This document shows, piece by piece, positions 60,260 to 64,000 of a stretch of 64,000 nt of DNA. The translations under genes were made by a program, and so were the position numbers. The notes under the pieces are model-generated. The model had not been told where the DNA came from. It did not search any database and was given only the letters and a program-made list of their open reading frames with translations. The DNA is from Bradyrhizobium sp. cir1 (GTDB lineage: Bacteria; Pseudomonadota; Alphaproteobacteria; Rhizobiales; Xanthobacteraceae): positions 1-64,000 of the forward strand of contig NZ_JACIHE010000021.1 of NCBI RefSeq assembly GCF_014198245.1, written 5' to 3'. Positions within the stretch are counted from its first letter, which is position 1. Each line of letters begins with the position of its first letter.

Positions 60260-60601
60260 TTACGCCTCCGGTTGAACCTTGCTGCCGTCGCCGTTGGTGC
60301 GGTGCTGCGCGTTGATCCGCTGCTTCAGGATGGCCGACGGCTTGAACACCATGACGCGGCGCGGCGAGATCGGCACCTCGGTGCCGGTCTTCGGATTGCG
60401 GCCGATACGCTGGCCCTTCTTGCGCACCATGAAGGAACCGAACGAGGACAGCTTCACCGTCTCGCCCTTCTCCAGGCAGTCGGTGATCTCCTTCAGCACG
60501 AGTTCCACGAACGCAGACGACTCCGTCCGCGACAGCCCCACCTTCTGGTAGACGGCTTCGCAGAGATCGACACGCGTTACGGTTTTACTTTGATCGGTCA
60601 T
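60260..60601 (-). CDS. ihfA: Integration host factor subunit alpha
   Basis: IHF is a DNA-bending heterodimer with IhfB. The start MTDQSKTVTRVDLCEAVYQKVG gives 113 residues; the frame nine codons upstream is leader. The HU/IHF fold is clear: LSRTESSAFVELVLKEITDCLEKGETVKLSSFGSFMVRKKGQRIGRNPKTGTEVPISPRRVMVFKPS, with the proline of the DNA-intercalating arm. It is followed by the MerR gene and preceded by fabH after a gap of 134 bases. Confidence 0.96.
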   Translation of the reverse strand: MTDQSKTVTRVDLCEAVYQKVGLSRTESSAFVELVLKEITDCLEKGETVKLSSFGSFMVRKKGQRIGRNPKTGTEVPISPRRVMVFKPSAILKQRINAQHRTNGDGSKVQPEA

Positions 60602-60735
60602 CGCCCTGCCCCACATCACGGCGAACAATTGTTGTCTGAAATTATGAGGTTACGATACGGCGGTCAACAGCGCTCATCAATGCAGACGCATCGATAATCC
60701 GCGCTGATTCCGGCAAAATTTTATCGACTGTGGCG

Positions 60736-61716
60736 CTACCAGCGCACCAGCGCGGAACCCCAGGTGAAACCGCCGCCCATCGCTTCCAGGAGGACCAGGT
60801 CGCCCTTCTTGATGCGGCCGTCCTTGCGCGCCACCGCCAGCGCCAGCGGGATCGAAGCGGCAGAGGTGTTGCCGTGACGGTCCACCGTCAGCACCACTTT
60901 CTCCGGCGCGATATGCAGCTTGTGGGCGGACGCGTCGATGATTCGCTTGTTGGCCTGGTGCGGCACGAACCAGTCGATAGCATCGGCATTGAGCCCGGTC
61001 GCCTCGAAGGCATCGACGATCACATCGGTGATCATGCCGACCGCGTGCTTGAAGACTTCGCGGCCTTCCATGCGCAGATGGCCGACGGTCTGGGTCGAGG
61101 ACGGTCCGCCGTCGACGAACAGTTTGGCCTTGTGGCGGCCGTCGGAGCGCAGATGCGTGGTGACGACGCCGCGGTCGGTCGCGGCATTGCCCGGCTGCTC
61201 CTGCGCCTCCAGCACCAATGCGCCGGCGCCGTCGCCGAACAGCACGCAGGTGCCGCGGTCATTCCAGTCGAGGATGCGCGAGAAGGTCTCGGCGCCGATC
61301 ACCAGCGCGCGCTTGTAGGCGCCGGTGCGCAGGAAATTGTCGGCAGTGGCGAGCGCGAACACGAAGCCCGAGCACACCGCCTGAAGGTCGAAGGCCGCGC
61401 CATGGTTGATACCGAGGGCGTGCTGCACGGCGACCGCCGTTGCAGGGAACGTGTTGTCCGGCGTCGAGGTCGCCAGCACGATCAGCTCGATCGACTGTGC
61501 GTCCACACCGGCGTCGCTGAGCGCCGCCTGCGCCGCCTTGATGGCGAGGTGCGAGGTGAACTCGCCCTCGGCCGCGATGTGACGTTCGCGAATGCCGGTG
61601 CGCTGGACGATCCACTCGTCGGAGGTGTCGATACGCGCCGCCAATTGGGCGTTGGTCACCACCTGCTCCGGCAGGTAGGAGCCGCAGCCGAGCACGACCG
61701 AACGAATCTGAGTCAC
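60736..61716 (-). CDS. fabH: 3-oxoacyl-ACP synthase III (KAS III)
   Basis: FabH condenses acetyl-CoA with malonyl-ACP to start fatty acid synthesis. The 326 residues show the catalytic C115 (LQAVCSGFVFA), the histidine in DWFVPHQANKRI and the asparagine in GNTSAAS. Length is typical. Its ATG overlaps the plsX stop (ATGA), so the two are translationally coupled, as in many Rhizobiales. Confidence 0.97.
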   Translation of the reverse strand: MTQIRSVVLGCGSYLPEQVVTNAQLAARIDTSDEWIVQRTGIRERHIAAEGEFTSHLAIKAAQAALSDAGVDAQSIELIVLATSTPDNTFPATAVAVQHALGINHGAAFDLQAVCSGFVFALATADNFLRTGAYKRALVIGAETFSRILDWNDRGTCVLFGDGAGALVLEAQEQPGNAATDRGVVTTHLRSDGRHKAKLFVDGGPSSTQTVGHLRMEGREVFKHAVGMITDVIVDAFEATGLNADAIDWFVPHQANKRIIDASAHKLHIAPEKVVLTVDRHGNTSAASIPLALAVARKDGRIKKGDLVLLEAMGGGFTWGSALVRW

Positions 61717-62774
61717 GAAACATCCTCCGGCGCAGGCTGCACGGAACTGAGTGCACCACCCTCGCGGTTGAGCATCTGATTGATCTTGTTCAGGAGATCG
61801 AATTTGACCATGTCATAGCCAACATCGATCGCGTAGGCAAAGCCTTCGGCATTGATTCCGCCATGGCTCTTGACCACGACACCCTTCAGCCCCAGGAACA
61901 CGCCGCCATTGGACTTGTTGGGGTCCATCTTGTCGCGCAGGGCCTGGAAGGCATTGCGGGCGAAGAGATAGCCGAGCTTGGACAACCAGCTCCGCTGCAG
62001 CTCGTTCCTGAGCAGTTCCGCCATCTGCCGTGCGGTTCCCTCGGCGGTCTTGAGCGCGATATTCCCGCTGAACCCCTCGGTCACGATCACGTCGGCCAGC
62101 CCCTTGCCGATGCCGTCGCCCTCGACGAAGCCGATATAATCGAGCTCCGGCAGGTTCCGCGCGCGCAGGATCTCGCTGGCCTCGCGGATCTCCTCATGCC
62201 CCTTGATCTCCTCGGCCCCGATGTTGAGGAGGCCGACCGTGGGCCGTTTCTTGTTGAACAGCACGCTCGCCATCGCTGCGCCCATGACGGCCAGCGACAC
62301 CAGATGGTGCGCATCGCCGCCCAGGGTGGCGCCGAGGTCGAGCACGACGGACTGTCCGCGCTTGGTCGGCCATATCGCGGAGATGGCCGGGCGGTCGATG
62401 CCGGGCAGCGTGCGCAGATGGAAGCGCGACATCGCCATCAGCGCGCCGGTATTGCCGGCGGAGACCGCGACATCGGCCTCGCCCTTCTTCACCGCGTCGA
62501 TGGCCAGCCACATCGAGGAGGTCTTGCGGCCGCGCCGCAGCGCCTGGCTCGGCTTGTCGTGCATGCTGACCGCGACGTCGGTATGGATGATCTTCGAGGC
62601 GGCCTTGAGCTGGGGATGCCGCTCGAGCTCGGGCTCGATCTTGGCCCGGTCCCCGACCAGCAGGAACTCGGTGTCGCGATGCCTGCCAAGCGAGATGGCG
62701 GCGCCCGGAATGACCACGGCGGCGCCGTCGTCGCCCCCCATGGCGTCAAGCGCGATGCGAACCTTGCTGGGCAT
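61713..62774 (-). CDS. plsX: Phosphate acyltransferase PlsX
   Basis: PlsX makes acyl-phosphate from acyl-ACP for phospholipid synthesis. The start MPSKVRIALDAMGGDDGA gives 353 residues; the 74 codons upstream lack support. Conserved segments are ALDAMGGD at the N-terminus, ADVAVSAGNTGALMA, LDLGATLGGDAHHL, TVGLLNIGAEEIKG and NGGVFLGLKGVVVKSHG. It precedes and is coupled to fabH. Most of the 300-base gap upstream holds an AT-richer leader (around 62980-63020) but no gene. Confidence 0.96.
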   Translation of the reverse strand: MPSKVRIALDAMGGDDGAAVVIPGAAISLGRHRDTEFLLVGDRAKIEPELERHPQLKAASKIIHTDVAVSMHDKPSQALRRGRKTSSMWLAIDAVKKGEADVAVSAGNTGALMAMSRFHLRTLPGIDRPAISAIWPTKRGQSVVLDLGATLGGDAHHLVSLAVMGAAMASVLFNKKRPTVGLLNIGAEEIKGHEEIREASEILRARNLPELDYIGFVEGDGIGKGLADVIVTEGFSGNIALKTAEGTARQMAELLRNELQRSWLSKLGYLFARNAFQALRDKMDPNKSNGGVFLGLKGVVVKSHGGINAEGFAYAIDVGYDMVKFDLLNKINQMLNREGGALSSVQPAPEDVS

Positions 62775-63074
62775 GAAAGTCCTGGAAACCTGGTCTGGTG
62801 CGGTCTTGAACAAGCGGGGCCGCAAATGGGTTCGCCATGCTTGGACATGGCGACCGGCCAAGCGCCACGCCGCACCCGGACCGGGGCGCGACAATAGCGT
62901 TTTGTTATCCCGAAACAACCTCTTGCCCCCAGCCTTTTGCTTTCCGGGCGATCCGGTGGCGGGCCGGCGAATTGGCTGGAAACATATAGAAATCAAACAG
63001 ATAAATCAAACTTTCAAACCACTGCCACAGACGCCTCCAGCGCCGTAACAAGCGGTCTTACGGGGAATCGGCAG

Positions 63075-63644
63075 CTACTGGTCCTTTTTGTTGTCCTGAA
63101 GCGCCTTCAGGGCGGCGAACGGGTGATCCTCCGGATCGGGGGCGGTGACCTCCGCCTCGAACACGGCGCCCTCCTTGCGCGGATAGGGATCGATCGCCAG
63201 GAACAGGGCATCGGTGGCGAGCCGGCCGAGGTCGATGACGCCATTCATAATGGCCTCTGGCGGATCGACGACCTCCGGCGGTCCCTCGTTGTCCTGCCCC
63301 TCCTCGATCAGGTCGGCCAGCCGGCGCGCCTCGGCCTCGGGGGCGAACGTCAGGTCCACCTCCTCGTCGATCTCGCTCTCGATCGGATCGAGCGTGACCA
63401 CGCAGGTCTGGCCGACCCGGGCGCGGATCTGCCCCGTGACCTGGATCCGGCCGCCGCTCTTCGGCACGACGTCGAAGCTGGCGTGAGCGGACAGAATCTC
63501 CCGGAGGCCTGCGAGCTCCGCCATGGCCTGCCGCTCGGCAGCCGATGCCTCGAGCTCGCGATGCAGGCCGGTGTCGGGGATCTGCGCCACGATGACGGGC
63601 GCGCGCCAGGGATCGGGCGAGGATGTGCTGCTGGGTCGACTCAT
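63075..63644 (-). CDS. DUF177 (YceD-like) protein
   Basis: The 189 residues match the DUF177 family: an N-terminal strand region (PWRAPVIVAQIPDTGLHRELEASAAERQAMAELAGL), a central VTGQIRARVGQTCVVTLDPIESEIDEEVDLTFAPE and a C-terminal DLGRLATDALFLAIDPYPRK. In plants and bacteria DUF177 proteins are linked to 23S rRNA accumulation. The ATG overlaps the stop of the upstream chaperone gene (63641-63644). Confidence 0.93.
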   Translation of the reverse strand: MSRPSSTSSPDPWRAPVIVAQIPDTGLHRELEASAAERQAMAELAGLREILSAHASFDVVPKSGGRIQVTGQIRARVGQTCVVTLDPIESEIDEEVDLTFAPEAEARRLADLIEEGQDNEGPPEVVDPPEAIMNGVIDLGRLATDALFLAIDPYPRKEGAVFEAEVTAPDPEDHPFAALKALQDNKKDQ

Positions 63645-64000
63645 GGCGTGACACCCTCCCTGAACGCCGGGGGAAAATTGAAGGACGCACCAAGCAGTGC
63701 GGCCTCGCCGGTCCGGCCGAGATCGGCCTCGGTGGCCCTGGCATAGGCCGCGAGCTGCCGAGCCTGGTCCGGACCTGCGCCATTCAAGATATTCTTGCAG
63801 ATCGCCGCCGCCAGCGCCTCGTCGCCGCCGTCCATGGCCTGGTCATAAGCCTGGACGCGGCCGTAGAAGGCCTCGCCGAAGGCCCGCATCCGCTTCGGCA
63901 CGGTCTGGTCGCCCACGCCCATCTCACGCAGATTGTCGTCCATGTCCTCGCAGAAGCGATCGAACAGCGCCTGCGACAGCTCCGTGGCGCGCTGGACCGT
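63641..64000 (-). CDS. Ubiquinol-cytochrome c chaperone (CBP3 family), 3' part
   Basis: The window edge cuts the gene: 119 codons and a stop are visible, beginning TVQRATELSQALFDRFCEDMDDNLREMGVGD. DNLREMGVGD followed by VPKRMRAFGEAFYGRVQAYD is the signature of the CBP3/UQCC1 family that assists cytochrome b assembly in the bc1 complex. Family members have about 180 residues, so roughly 60 codons lie outside. Its stop overlaps the DUF177 start. Confidence 0.92.
   Translation of the reverse strand, partial: TVQRATELSQALFDRFCEDMDDNLREMGVGDQTVPKRMRAFGEAFYGRVQAYDQAMDGGDEALAAAICKNILNGAGPDQARQLAAYARATEADLGRTGEAALLGASFNFPPAFREGVTP

Overview
The window looks like chromosomal DNA of a Bradyrhizobium-type alphaproteobacterium (Nitrobacteraceae). 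The basis is high GC with strong GC3, the gene order lon-clpX-clpP-tig, a glnB-glnA pair, GcrA, CtaA, a Rhizobiales-type porin, and many intergenic palindromic repeats of the kind I associate with Bradyrhizobium. Most of it is core chromosome. No prophage, CRISPR array or intact insertion sequence is visible.

Layout. 1-230: possible insertion-sequence end plus direct repeats. 229-7780: GFA-fold protein, lon, clpX, clpP, tig and tRNA-Leu(UAG), all on the minus strand: a proteostasis block. 7935-9239: Tat-exported cupredoxin protein without copper ligands. 9244-11180: broken GNAT gene behind the NAD(P)HX repair enzyme. 11375-13522: sigma54-type promoter, glnB, glnA, terminator. 13533-13777: repeats and an asparaginase gene relic. 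13846-16438: slipin-NfeD membrane operon and a tautomerase. 16590-18554: two AraC-type regulators. 18864-24536: tandem-barrel outer membrane protein, class I amidotransferase-like hydrolase, AI-2E-type exporter, monooxygenase-fold protein, diguanylate cyclase. 24768-25713: rplM-rpsI. 25872-29320: thioesterase, crotonase-fold protein, CoA-binding protein, O-acetylhomoserine sulfhydrylase. 29521-31284: small secreted protein, ctaA, DUF2842.

31268-40518 is a polysaccharide locus: a pseudo-deacetylase, a CelD-type acyltransferase, a Wzz/BY-kinase-like co-polymerase with a dead kinase domain, a family 4 glycosyltransferase, an initiating sugar-phosphate transferase and a Wzy/ligase-type membrane protein. 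No Wzx flippase lies in the window. 40487-46375: MarR regulator divergent from a flavin monooxygenase, then a reductase/DUF169 pair, a YdcF-type protein and an acetamidase-family protein. 46576-49165: ribbon-helix-helix protein, GcrA, a candidate small RNA and a major porin. 49574-55190: MarR regulator, a hydrolase-fold protein lacking its nucleophile, an SDR, a small secreted protein, an HSL-type esterase and a TetR regulator. 55230-59126: GntR regulator divergent from a tightly coupled transporter / flavin monooxygenase / HD-domain operon. 59515-64000: tRNA-Pro(GGG), then MerR, ihfA, fabH, plsX, DUF177 and the cytochrome bc1 assembly chaperone (cut by the window edge), all minus strand.

Three themes stand out. 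Several proteins keep a fold but have lost its catalytic residues (multicopper oxidase, polysaccharide deacetylase, BY-kinase, alpha/beta hydrolase, crotonase). Two sigma54-like promoters are visible, before glnB (expected) and before clpX (unexpected). A minus-strand terminator without a gene, behind a promoter-like site, marks a candidate small RNA between gcrA and the porin gene.
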